Assembly (NCBI GenBank): GCA_035763085.1
Contig: DASUBV010000004.1
Span: 1-15,064 of the forward strand
Reading direction: 5' to 3'
DNA length: 15,064 nt
Source: DASUBV01 sp035763085
GTDB lineage: Bacteria; Actinomycetota; Actinomycetes; Streptosporangiales; Streptosporangiaceae
A model generated the notes under the pieces. The model saw only the letters and a list, made by a program, of their open reading frames with translations, was not told the origin of the DNA and made no database searches. Shown piece after piece: positions 6,723-13,839 of this stretch. The translations under genes were made by a program, and so were the position numbers. Each line of letters starts with the position of its first letter. Position 1 is the first letter of the stretch.

Positions 6723-6734
6723 CTGACATGTCAG
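6723..6734. promoter_or_regulatory. Perfect 12-base palindrome upstream of pit
   Basis: CTGACATGTCAG is a perfect inverted repeat without spacer. It lies 6 bases beyond the PHO-box-like repeats and 56 bases before the pit start codon. A related half site, CGACATGCAG, occurs at 6756-6765. It could be an operator for a dimeric regulator; no regulator is identifiable. Confidence 0.35.
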
Positions 6735-6790
6735 GGCATAGTTGGTAGCGGGTCTCGACATGCAGATATCGCCCCCAACACCCTGGTGAT

Positions 6791-7945
<1,155 letters not shown>

Positions 7946-7965
7946 GCAGACTGGGAGAACTGACC

Positions 7966-8244
7966 ATGAGCGCGCCCGTTCCCCCGGCCCCGTGGGTCGA
8001 CTGGACCGCCCTGTGGCAGATCGTCGTGCTCGGCCTGATCGCCGGCGCCGGCCTGCCCGCCCTGTTCGCCATCGGCCTGCGGGCCCTGCGGCTCAGCGGC
8101 GGGCGCCGGGCCCAGGCGGCCGGGGCTGACGCTGCTGCCGTCGCCGGCGGTAGCGTGGTCGGCGTCGCCGCCGCGGCCGTGTGCTTCGCGGTGGTGCTGG
8201 CCGCCGTCGGCTGGGGCATCTACGCCATCGTCTCCGGCGCCTGA
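7966..8244 (+). CDS. Small two-helix membrane protein next to pit
   Basis: A 92-residue protein with two hydrophobic segments: about 18-40 (IVVLGLIAGAGLPALFAIGL) and about 62-89 (GSVVGVAAAAVCFAVVLAAV onward). They are joined by a basic then Ala-rich loop (RLSGGRRAQAAG). Inferred topology is a hairpin in the cytoplasmic membrane. The ATG at 7966 has GGGAG 8 bases upstream and lies 20 bases after the pit stop. The next gene starts 32 bases downstream. I do not recognise a named family, but the same order (PiT transporter, small membrane protein, DUF3349) is, as I recall, found in Mycobacterium tuberculosis (Rv0545c, Rv0544c, Rv0543c). A role as accessory or regulatory subunit of the transporter is an inference from context. 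Confidence 0.85.
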   Translation: MSAPVPPAPWVDWTALWQIVVLGLIAGAGLPALFAIGLRALRLSGGRRAQAAGADAAAVAGGSVVGVAAAAVCFAVVLAAVGWGIYAIVSGA

Positions 8245-8276
8245 GCCTGCGGCGCGAACCGAGAGGGACTGCGAAC

Positions 8277-8588
8277 ATGGCCTTGCCGCCCGTCCTCAGC
8301 GCCGTCGTGGGCTGGCTGCGCGCCGGCTACCCCGAAGGCGTCCCCGAGGTGGACTATGTCCCGCTGTTCGCCCTGCTGGGCAGCCAGCTGACCGAGGCGG
8401 AGGTGAGCCAGATCGCCGATGAGCTGGCCAGCTCCGCCCACCCTGAGTCCGCCCGTGCCATCCGCGCCGCCATCAAGTCCGTCACCGATCAGCAGCCTCA
8501 GGAATCCGACGTCGCGCGGGTCCGCGCCCGCCTGGCCGAGGGCGGCTGGCCGCTGGCCAGGCCGGGCCTGGCCAGCCACCAGGGCTAG
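8277..8588 (+). CDS. DUF3349 domain protein
   Basis: A 103-residue soluble protein. The start MALPPVLSAVVGWLRAGYPEGVPEVDYVPLFALL (residues 1-34) is diagnostic for DUF3349, a small helical actinobacterial domain; the following QLTEAEVSQIADEL and the helix to about residue 90 complete it. Its biochemical function is not known. The ATG at 8277 is preceded by GAGAGGG at good spacing. It is third in the pit row and ends 52 bases before ppk2 (start 8641). The repeated association with PiT transporters in actinobacteria suggests a part in phosphate uptake, but nothing in the sequence shows what it does. Confidence 0.88.
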   Translation: MALPPVLSAVVGWLRAGYPEGVPEVDYVPLFALLGSQLTEAEVSQIADELASSAHPESARAIRAAIKSVTDQQPQESDVARVRARLAEGGWPLARPGLASHQG

Positions 8589-8605
8589 CGGCCGCAGCCG
8601 CCCCG

Positions 8606-8634
8606 CTGGCATCTGATGGCGCATGAGTCATGAT
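8606..8634 (+). promoter_or_regulatory. Candidate promoter of ppk2
   Basis: CTGGCA (8606-8611) and CATGAT (8629-8634) each match four of six consensus positions and are spaced by 17 bases. The -10 ends 6 bases before the ATG at 8641, which would make a leaderless message and give ppk2 its own promoter inside the pit row. Confidence 0.35.
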
Positions 8635-8640
8635 GGTGGC

Positions 8641-9606
8641 ATGACCAGTTCCGATGGTCACCGCCGCCATCACGAATCCATAACGGACTCCGCGGCCGTC
8701 AGCGCGTCCGGCCCGGCCAGTGCCACCGAGCCAGGGCACAGCCTGGACGGCGCGGACGCCGCCAGCACCTGGCCGGCATCCGGCCCCCGCCCCCAGACGT
8801 GGCGCGAGGGCTATCCCTACGAGCACAAGATGACCCGCCGGGAGTATGAGGACATCAAGCGCTCCCTGCAGATCGAGCTGCTCAAGCTGCAGAGCTGGGT
8901 GAAGGACACCGGCCAGAAAGTGGTGCTGCTGTTCGAGGGCCGCGACGCGGCTGGCAAGGGCGGCACCATCAAGCGGTTCACCGAGCACCTCAACCCCCGC
9001 GGCGCCCGGGTCGTCGCGCTGGCGAAGCCCACCGAGCGCGAGTCCACCCAGTGGTATTTCCAGCGCTATGTCGAGCACCTGCCCGCGGCAGGCGAGATCG
9101 TGATGTTCGACCGGTCCTGGTACAACCGGGCTGGCGTGGAGCGCGTGATGGGCTTCTGCACGCCGTCCGAGTACATGGAGTTCATGCGCCAGGCGCCGGA
9201 GTTCGAGCGGATGCTGGTGCGCAGCGGCATCCACCTGGTCAAGTTCTGGTTCTCGGTGTCCCGGACCGAGCAGCGCACCCGGTTCGAGCGGCGCCAGACC
9301 GACCCGGTGCGGCGGTGGAAGATGAGCCCGATGGACAGGGCATCCCTGGACAAGTGGGACGCCTACACCGAGGCCAAGGAAGCGATGTTCTTCTACACCG
9401 ACACGGCGGACGCGCCGTGGACGGTGATCAAGAGCAACGACAAGAAGCGGGCCCGGGTCGCGGCGCTGCGCTACGTGCTGAACCTGATGGACTACACCGA
9501 CAAGGATCCGGGGGTAATCGGCACGCCCGACCCGCTGATCGTCGGCTCGGCGGCCAGCGTGTACGAGCACGGCGAGCAGCCCGACCGCCTGTTCCCCAGC
9601 CTCTAG
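8641..9606 (+). CDS. ppk2: Polyphosphate kinase 2
   Basis: A 321-residue PPK2-family kinase, which moves phosphate between polyphosphate and nucleotides; PPK2 enzymes mostly run toward nucleotide formation. Counting from 8641: Walker A GRDAAGKGG (100-108, Lys106), the Walker B-like FDRSWYNRAGVE (156-167), and the lid FERRQTDPVRRWKMSPMD (215-232). Together with KPTERESTQWYFQRYVEHLP (130-149) and DKWDAYTEA these are the canonical one-domain PPK2 motifs. Residues 1 to about 55 are a Ser/Ala/His-rich, probably disordered extension. ADP versus AMP preference (class I to III) cannot be settled by eye, though the sequence looks most like class I. An ATG at 8623 would add six residues; 8641 is preferred because a promoter-like pair ends 6 bases before it. 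It follows DUF3349 in the phosphate block. Confidence 0.95.
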   Translation: MTSSDGHRRHHESITDSAAVSASGPASATEPGHSLDGADAASTWPASGPRPQTWREGYPYEHKMTRREYEDIKRSLQIELLKLQSWVKDTGQKVVLLFEGRDAAGKGGTIKRFTEHLNPRGARVVALAKPTERESTQWYFQRYVEHLPAAGEIVMFDRSWYNRAGVERVMGFCTPSEYMEFMRQAPEFERMLVRSGIHLVKFWFSVSRTEQRTRFERRQTDPVRRWKMSPMDRASLDKWDAYTEAKEAMFFYTDTADAPWTVIKSNDKKRARVAALRYVLNLMDYTDKDPGVIGTPDPLIVGSAASVYEHGEQPDRLFPSL

Positions 9607-9640
9607 GCGAATCGCGGGAGCCTCTGGGCCGAGTCGCGGG
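9599..9640. repeat. 21-base imperfect tandem duplication across the ppk2 stop
   Basis: GCCTCTAGGCGAATCGCGGGA (9599-9619) is followed at once by a near copy (9620-9640) with two substitutions and a one-base shift. The first copy contains the ppk2 stop TAG; in the second this reads TGG. Further on, GCCGGAGACG is also repeated (9645-9654 and 9662-9671). Confidence 0.5.
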
Positions 9641-9682
9641 CGGTGCCGGAGACGGCAGGGCGCCGGAGACGACGGGATGCCA

Positions 9683-9703
9683 GAAGGTGCCGTCGGCACC
9701 TTC
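9683..9703 (+). terminator. Hairpin after ppk2, possible terminator
   Basis: GAAGGTGCC (9683-9691), loop GTC, GGCACCTTC (9695-9703) is a perfect 9-bp stem, 77 bases after the ppk2 stop. It has no T-run, as is common in actinobacteria, and could serve both ppk2 and the convergent gene ending at 9824. No gene is evident in 9607-9823. Confidence 0.45.
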
Positions 9704-9823
9704 CTCATCCGCCGGGGTGAGGTCAGTGCCCGGGATGTGCTCCCGGGGCAGCCCCCAGGCGGTGCTGGCCCAGGAGGGCGACCCCTGGAACCCCCGATAG
9801 CCGCCTTGCGGGCGACCTGGGAA

Positions 9824-10051
9824 TTAGAGCTTGGTCAGCTTCGAGCACGGCGTGCTGAGCCGCCGCTCGTGGGAGCCGAAGTTCACCTGGACAGCGCACT
9901 CCTCGACGGCGGTGACCGTGCCGAGGCCGTACTTGTCGTGAGTGACCATGTCATCCACGACGTAGACCTCGGGCGGCGGGAGAGTGGCCACCGGGGCGTT
10001 GAAGGGACTGCCGGGCAGCGGGCGCCGAGGACCGGCGTGGTAAGGAGTCAT
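9824..10051 (-). CDS. Small protein with a UvrD/PcrA tail-like (Tudor-like) domain
   Basis: A 75-residue protein. The first 28 residues are Pro-rich and probably flexible; residues 30-75 (VYVVDDMVTHDKYGLGTVTA, then VEECAVQVNFGSHERRLSTP, then CSKLTKL) resemble the C-terminal Tudor-like domain of UvrD/PcrA helicases, which follows the pattern V-H-x-x-(F/Y)-G-x-G-x-V then V-x-F and a final KL. In PcrA this domain contacts RNA polymerase. Here it stands alone, so a role in binding RNA polymerase or nucleic acid is only inference. Similar short proteins are common in actinobacteria, as far as I recall, without a name. Start: ATG at 10051 (a TTG at 10054 is also in frame). There is no ribosome site, but CATAAT ends 7 bases upstream, so the mRNA is probably leaderless. 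Confidence 0.82.
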   Translation of the reverse strand: MTPYHAGPRRPLPGSPFNAPVATLPPPEVYVVDDMVTHDKYGLGTVTAVEECAVQVNFGSHERRLSTPCSKLTKL

Positions 10052-10058
10052 CAAGGCA

Positions 10059-10064
10059 ATTATG
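10059..10064 (-). promoter_or_regulatory. -10 box of a probable leaderless transcript
   Basis: On the minus strand CATAAT (10064-10059) matches five of six positions of TATAAT and ends 7 bases before the ATG at 10051. CTGAGA (10088-10083), 18 bases upstream, is a possible -35. Confidence 0.5.
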
Positions 10065-10127
10065 CGCCCTGGCCGGGCACGTTCTCAGCGAAGTGCCCCA
10101 TCCGTGACCTGCCGGGACCGGCTTTTT

Positions 10128-10166
10128 GTCCCGGTGCACCATGCTTGGCGCGCGGTGCACCGGGAC
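10128..10166 (-). terminator. 13-bp hairpin just after the cold-shock gene
   Basis: GTCCCGGTGCACC (10128-10140) and GGTGCACCGGGAC (10154-10166) form a perfect 13-bp stem with a 13-base loop, starting 8 bases after the cold-shock stop codon. It is followed on the minus strand by AAAAAGCC rather than a U-run, so it would be an actinobacterial U-less terminator or a 3' stabiliser. A third arm, CCGGGAC (10112-10118), could pair with 10128-10134 instead. Confidence 0.6.
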
Positions 10167-10174
10167 AGCCGTGC

Positions 10175-10378
10175 CTAGAGCGGCCGGACTTCCTCGGCCT
10201 GCGGGCCCTTCTGGCCCTGGCCAGCGGTGAACTCCACGCGCTGGTTCTCGGCCAGGGTGCGGTACCCGTCGATCTTGATAGCGGTGTGGTGCACGAATAC
10301 GTCAGCGGAGCCGTCGTCGGGCGCGATGAAGCCATAGCCCTTCTCGGCGTTGAACCACTTGACGGTGCCTTCAGTCAT
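10175..10378 (-). CDS. csp: Cold-shock protein (CspA family)
   Basis: A 67-residue single cold-shock domain that binds single-stranded RNA and DNA and acts as an RNA chaperone in the cytoplasm. The whole protein is the domain: MTEGTVKWFNAEKGYGFI at the N-terminus with RNP1 KGYGFI (13-18) and RNP2 VFVHH (27-31), then a Gly/Gln-rich turn and PQAEEVRPL at the end. Length is standard. The ATG at 10378 has AGGAG (10391-10387) 8 bases upstream within an AT-rich leader that stands out from the surrounding DNA. A TTTAAT box about 34 bases upstream is a likely -10. The stop is followed by a strong hairpin, so it is probably transcribed alone. Whether cold induces it cannot be told from sequence. Confidence 0.96.
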   Translation of the reverse strand: MTEGTVKWFNAEKGYGFIAPDDGSADVFVHHTAIKIDGYRTLAENQRVEFTAGQGQKGPQAEEVRPL

Positions 10379-10411
10379 ATTTTCTTCTCCTGCTCACTAC
10401 GAACGGTGACC

Positions 10412-10417
10412 ATTAAA
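10412..10417 (-). promoter_or_regulatory. Candidate -10 box of the cold-shock gene
   Basis: TTTAAT (10417-10412 on the minus strand) matches five of six positions of TATAAT and would give a leader of roughly 27 bases before the ATG at 10378. No good -35 box is visible at 16-18 bases; a CACC-GGAT-GGTG inverted repeat lies just upstream. Confidence 0.35.
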
Positions 10418-10444
10418 CACCATCCGGTGGTCAGGGGCGGGATT

Positions 10445-10488
10445 CCCGGCCGGGTGGCTCGATCCCGGCGTCCCGGTCGCCGGCCGGG
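10445..10488 (-). terminator. Possible terminator after the metallopeptidase gene
   Basis: CCCGGCCGG (10445-10453) and CCGGCCGGG (10480-10488) are fully complementary (9 bp, loop of 26), and the hairpin begins 5 bases after the metallopeptidase stop. There is no U-run. The arms are GC-only and partly self-complementary, which weakens the case. Confidence 0.35.
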
Positions 10489-10493
10489 CGTCG

Positions 10494-10835
10494 CTACCAG
10501 CCGAGGTCTTCCAGCCGGTCGTCGTCGATTCCGAAGTGATGGCCGACCTCGTGGATCACCGTGCGCCGGACCTGCTCGGCGACCTGCCCCTCGGTGTCGC
10601 AGATGGCGCTGATGGCCTGCTGGTAGATCGTGATCCGGTCCGGCAGCGCCCCGGCGTAGTTCGTGCTCCGCGCGGTCAGCGGAATTCCCTCATACAGGCC
10701 AAGCAGGCCCGGCGGACCCGGCTCCGGCTGCACCACGACCGCGACATTGCGCATCATCTCGCCCAGTTCGGGAGGCAGCCCGTCGAGGGCGGTGGCCACC
10801 ATCTCCTCGAACCGGCCGGGCTCGATCTCGATCAC
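10494..10835 (-). CDS. Zincin-like metallopeptidase family protein (Zincin_1 / DUF1025 type)
   Basis: A 113-residue protein with the zinc-metalloprotease signature HEVGHHFGIDDDRLEDLGW at residues 95-113. H95, E96 and H99 form HExxH, and D104/D105 after FG supplies the extended ligand. This C-terminal placement and the small size fit the minimal zincin family (PF06262) that is widespread in actinobacteria; the body contains ITIYQQAISAICDTEGQVAE as in family members. Proteolytic activity and substrate are not established for the family as far as I know. The GTG at 10835 has a strong GGAGG 6 bases upstream. No signal peptide is seen, so it is likely cytoplasmic. It lies downstream of the MFS gene on the same strand but 136 bases away, so it probably has its own promoter. 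Confidence 0.9.
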   Translation of the reverse strand: MIEIEPGRFEEMVATALDGLPPELGEMMRNVAVVVQPEPGPPGLLGLYEGIPLTARSTNYAGALPDRITIYQQAISAICDTEGQVAEQVRRTVIHEVGHHFGIDDDRLEDLGW

Positions 10836-10887
10836 CGCGATCCTCCGAATGAAGTCCTGGCCCGCACAGCCCGGGGAGCAGGTCCAT

Positions 10888-10908
10888 TGTCCCGCGCGGC
10901 GGGGGACA
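10888..10908 (-). terminator. Short inverted repeat after the MFS gene
   Basis: TGTCCC (10888-10893) and GGGACA (10903-10908) form a 6-bp stem with a GC-rich 9-base loop, 64 bases beyond the MFS stop. It could terminate that transcript or act in the promoter region of the metallopeptidase gene. Support is weak. Confidence 0.25.
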
Positions 10909-10971
10909 GCATGCCCGGGGGAGGCCGCAGCTAGCCATCAGTGCTCGCAGAGCGATCGTGCCAGGCAGCAG

Positions 10972-12246
10972 TCAGGCGTCGAGCGTGACCGGCGAACTGG
11001 ACGGCAGCGGTACCGCGGCGCGCCGGGGGAGCAGCAGCGGGGTAGCCAGCAGGGCTACGCCGGCGACCCCGGTCGCCACCCGCGGGCCGGTGACCTCGGC
11101 CAGCAGTCCCCCCAGCGCGGTCAGCGCGGCCGTCACGCCGTTGCTGGTCACCGACCACGCCGCCAGGGTCCGGGCCACCTGGTCCTGGCCGAGCTGGGCC
11201 AGCCGGTAGCTGGCGTACACCGGATTGAACACGCCGATGGAGGTGACCAGGCCGAACTGCACGACGATGACCAGCACGATCCCGGCCGCGCCGTGCTGGA
11301 TGAACATCAGGCCGAGCGGCCAGCAGGCGCGCAGCGTCCCGGCGACGGTCATCACCGTGTGCTGCCCGGCGCGCTCGGCCAGCCGGGGGGCCAGCCGCGC
11401 GCCGATCAGCCCGCCGACGCAGGGCGCGGCGAAGGCCAGCCCGAACTGCCACGGCGCGAACCCCAGGCGGCCCAGCATGAGCACCGACACGAGCGGCTCG
11501 GTGGCCAGGAGCAGGCCGTTGACCAGCAGCGTGTTGAAGAACAGCCGGCGCAGCACCGGATGGCGCAGAATGTAGCGCCAGCCGTCGAGCAGGCCCGCGG
11601 CCCGGAGCCGGCTCCCGGCGGCCTCGCGCGGTCCGGACTGACGTGCCGGGGCTCGCTGCGGCCGCTGCTCCCGGCCGCGGATCGCGGCGATCCCGGCCGC
11701 CGACAGCAGGTAGCTCGCCGCGTCGGCGGCCACCGTGATCACCGGGCCGAGCAGGCCGATGGCCAGCCCGCCCAGCGGCGGCCCGACGACGGTGGCCGTC
11801 CAGGTCGTGGACTCGAACCGCGCGCTGGCGACGATCAGGTCCTCGGGCCGGACCAGCGCCTTCAGGCACGCGCCGCTGGCCGACCGGAAGGCAATCTTGG
11901 CCGCCCCGGCGATCACCGAGACGACCAGCAGCTGGGCGAAACTCAGCCCGCCGAGCAGGTACGCCGCCGGGATGCTGGCCATCGCGGCGAACCGGATCAG
12001 GTCCATCGCGATCATGACCAGCCGCTTGCGGCGGAACTCCACCCACGGGCCGAGCGGTACCGCCAGGACCGCCCCGACCGCGAGCCCGGCCGCCGCGAGC
12101 GCTGACACCTGCGCCGGGCCGGCGTGCAGGACGCGGATCGCGATCACCGCGAACGCCCCGAACCCCAGTCCCGTCCCGTACGCGCTGACCGCGTACGCCG
12201 CCCACAGCCACCCGAACTGCCGCCCCAGCTTCCGCCGTACCGCCAC
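10972..12246 (-). CDS. MFS transporter, probable drug/metabolite exporter
   Basis: A 424-residue major facilitator protein with about twelve hydrophobic segments and a central hydrophilic loop (around residues 195-225, with Arg/Gln-rich sequence). The loop after the second helix, PLGPWVEFRRKRLVMI, is a variant of MFS motif A. The overall look, including IAFRSASGACLKALVRPEDLIVASARFESTTW in the first half, matches the enterobactin-exporter-like MFS_3 group, where this segment is usually PAxxAxLPxLVPxexLxxANA. Substrate is unknown. Start: the frame is open to 12414, but the part before 12246 is low quality; the GTG at 12246 has GAGG 9 bases upstream and begins directly before the first helix. 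It is divergent from the VOC gene across 281 bases. Confidence 0.88.
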   Translation of the reverse strand: MAVRRKLGRQFGWLWAAYAVSAYGTGLGFGAFAVIAIRVLHAGPAQVSALAAAGLAVGAVLAVPLGPWVEFRRKRLVMIAMDLIRFAAMASIPAAYLLGGLSFAQLLVVSVIAGAAKIAFRSASGACLKALVRPEDLIVASARFESTTWTATVVGPPLGGLAIGLLGPVITVAADAASYLLSAAGIAAIRGREQRPQRAPARQSGPREAAGSRLRAAGLLDGWRYILRHPVLRRLFFNTLLVNGLLLATEPLVSVLMLGRLGFAPWQFGLAFAAPCVGGLIGARLAPRLAERAGQHTVMTVAGTLRACWPLGLMFIQHGAAGIVLVIVVQFGLVTSIGVFNPVYASYRLAQLGQDQVARTLAAWSVTSNGVTAALTALGGLLAEVTGPRVATGVAGVALLATPLLLPRRAAVPLPSSSPVTLDA

Positions 12247-12274
12247 GCCTGCGCACCTCACGCCGTCTCGTCCC

Positions 12275-12293
12275 GGACAGCCTCGCGCTGTCC
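12275..12293. promoter_or_regulatory. Inverted repeat upstream of the MFS gene
   Basis: GGACAG (12275-12280) and CTGTCC (12288-12293) form a 6-bp inverted repeat with a 7-base spacer, 29 bases upstream of the MFS start. The arms are extended by CTCG/CGAG outside a bulge. It could be an operator for the MFS gene or a leader hairpin; no regulator gene is adjacent. Confidence 0.3.
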
Positions 12294-12462
12294 CGAGCGA
12301 TCCAACCGGGGAGCCGCGGCGCGCATCAAACAACTGACTGGCCGGCGAGCCACAACCAGCCGTTGTGCCCCCAGGGCTGTCCGGCATGCAGAGCCCGGCG
12401 CGGACGACCCGCACGCTGTGCTGCGGCGACCTGCGGACGTCTGTGCCGGGCGCATCGGGGGA

Positions 12463-12531
12463 ATGGCTGAGGACCTGGACCGCCGCCCGGAAGACGCCGC
12501 TGCCCGTACCGACAGAGGGGATAAACCATGA
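12463..12531 (+). CDS. Possible 22-residue leader ORF overlapping the VOC start
   Basis: An ATG at 12463, preceded by GGGGGA, opens a frame of 22 codons (MAEDLDRRPEDAAARTDRGD, then KP). It ends in TGA at 12529-12531 and overlaps the VOC start as ATGA. The peptide is very acidic and basic with no hydrophobic part. The ATGA junction is what translational coupling looks like; on the other hand the G-run is very close to the ATG, and the VOC gene has its own ribosome site (GAGGGG). I do not recognise the peptide. Confidence 0.3.
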   Translation: MAEDLDRRPEDAAARTDRGDKP

Positions 12532-13007
12532 CAGAACAGCAGACGGGAACGGACCCCGGCCAGTTCCCCGCGCCAGCTGAGGGTCTCCTGGTGACGATGT
12601 TCATCACCGTCCGCAGCGTTGCCCGGTCCCGTGACTTCTACTCTCGCGTCCTGGGCGGGACCGTCATCATGGCGGAGAACCCGTGCGTGGTCCGCCTGTC
12701 CAACTCGTGGATCATCATGAACCCGGGCGGGCCGCCGACCCCCGACAAGCCCGGCATCACGGTGGCCGACTACGAGCCCGGCGACACCACCTCGATCTTC
12801 CTGAACCTGCGAGTCGCTGACATCCAGGCCTGCTACGAGGAGTGGAAGTCCAGGGGCGCGGAGTTCGTGACGCCGCCGATCGACCGCGGCGCCGAGATCC
12901 GCTGCTACATCCGCGATCCGGACGGCTACCTGATCGAGGTGGGCGAGTCCACCGGCCTGCTGCACGGCCAGCACGCCGCCCGGCGGGCCGAGGACCTGCC
13001 CGGCTGA
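12528..13007 (+). CDS. VOC-family protein (glyoxalase/dioxygenase fold)
   Basis: A 159-residue protein with the paired beta-alpha-beta-beta-beta modules of the vicinal oxygen chelate fold. The first module is MFITVRSVARSRDFYSRVLGGTVI (24-47) and the second ends in YIRDPDGYLIEVGE (127-140), where E137 is the usual metal ligand position. The usual first-strand His ligand is not obvious (FITV), so metal binding and catalysis are uncertain; the protein could be a lyase, dioxygenase or drug-binding member. The ATG at 12528 follows GAGGGG by 8 bases. It is divergent from the MFS exporter, and its stop is only 9 bases from the stop of the convergent PhyH gene. Confidence 0.9.
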   Translation: MTEQQTGTDPGQFPAPAEGLLVTMFITVRSVARSRDFYSRVLGGTVIMAENPCVVRLSNSWIIMNPGGPPTPDKPGITVADYEPGDTTSIFLNLRVADIQACYEEWKSRGAEFVTPPIDRGAEIRCYIRDPDGYLIEVGESTGLLHGQHAARRAEDLPG

Positions 13008-13016
13008 CTCGCTGTA

Positions 13017-13808
13017 TCAGTCCTCGCCGGCGGTCAGCACCTTGCGCGGGTGCGCGCCGTCGACGTAGCCGACGAACGGCGGGTAGATGTTGTAGCCGAG
13101 CAGTTCCTGCAGCCGCTGCGGCAGCTCGCGGGTGACGGCGCGGGGAACGGCCAGGCAGTGGTTCTCCTGCGGGCGCAGCCAGCCGACCGCGTACTCCAGG
13201 ATCACGCCGAGCCGCGGCGCGGCGGTGGTGTTGGCGCCGCCGCCGTGCCACAGGCTGCCCAGGTAGAACATGGCCGAGCCGGGGGAGATGGTGGCGATGC
13301 TGACCGTGTCCCGGGCCGTCGGCTGGCGGCCGGGTGCCCAGGCGTGGCTGCCGGGGATGAACCGGGTGGCGCCGTTCTCGGCGGTGAACTCATCCAGCGG
13401 CCACATCGTGTTGACCACGACCGGCGGGCCGGGCTGCGGCAGCGGGTAGATCGCGTCGTCGCGGTGCAGGATCTGGGCCTTCTCGCCGGGCCCGATCCGG
13501 ATGCCGACCGGGGCGCTGAGCTGGTAATGCCCCAGGACTTGGTCGAGCACTTCCAGCAGCAGCGGGTTCGTCGCGGCGCGATCGAAGGTGCGAGTCTTGG
13601 CGAACAGGGCGTAGATCCGCTGCGTGGCGTGGCCCTCGAAGGCGTTGCGCCCGGTCGGGGTAGCCTGCAGGATCCGGCCCAGGTCGTCGCGGGCGGCGGC
13701 GAGGTCCTGCGGTGACATCAGGTCCGAGACGACGACATAGCCGTCCTCGGTCAGCCGCCGCGCTATCTGCGGCCCGGTGGCCGTGGCGGCATGCACGGCG
13801 GCGATCAC
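13017..13808 (-). CDS. Phytanoyl-CoA dioxygenase (PhyH) family protein
   Basis: A 263-residue Fe(II)/2-oxoglutarate oxygenase of the PhyH family, which hydroxylates or otherwise oxidises small molecules, often in secondary metabolism. The iron ligands appear as HRD (H115, D117) in QILHRDDAIYPLP and the distal H188 in GSLWHGGGANTT; R199 in APRLGVILEY fits the 2-oxoglutarate carboxylate contact. ENGATRFIPGSHAW (144-157) is the typical segment between them. The substrate is unknown. The start is GTG at 13808: TAGGCT (13820-13815) ends 6 bases upstream, and GGAG sits very close, so an internal leaderless start is possible. It follows the 247-residue gene by 31 bases and probably belongs to a row with the acyl-CoA ligase. 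Confidence 0.93.
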   Translation of the reverse strand: MIAAVHAATATGPQIARRLTEDGYVVVSDLMSPQDLAAARDDLGRILQATPTGRNAFEGHATQRIYALFAKTRTFDRAATNPLLLEVLDQVLGHYQLSAPVGIRIGPGEKAQILHRDDAIYPLPQPGPPVVVNTMWPLDEFTAENGATRFIPGSHAWAPGRQPTARDTVSIATISPGSAMFYLGSLWHGGGANTTAAPRLGVILEYAVGWLRPQENHCLAVPRAVTRELPQRLQELLGYNIYPPFVGYVDGAHPRKVLTAGED

Positions 13809-13839
13809 GGCTCCAGCCTAGTACGGCCGGCCCCGTTTG

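Noticed and set aside
8482..9708. 408-codon open frame opposite ppk2
   Set aside because: Antisense shadow without domain signal; ppk2 motifs on the other strand are complete.
9677..10612. 311-codon plus-strand frame over the Tudor-like and cold-shock genes
   Set aside because: It covers two clear minus-strand genes and an intergenic hairpin; no domain is visible.
10663..12105. 480-codon open frame opposite the MFS gene
   Set aside because: Repetitive Gln/Arg/Gly/Asp composition typical of a shadow frame; the MFS reading has twelve hydrophobic segments.
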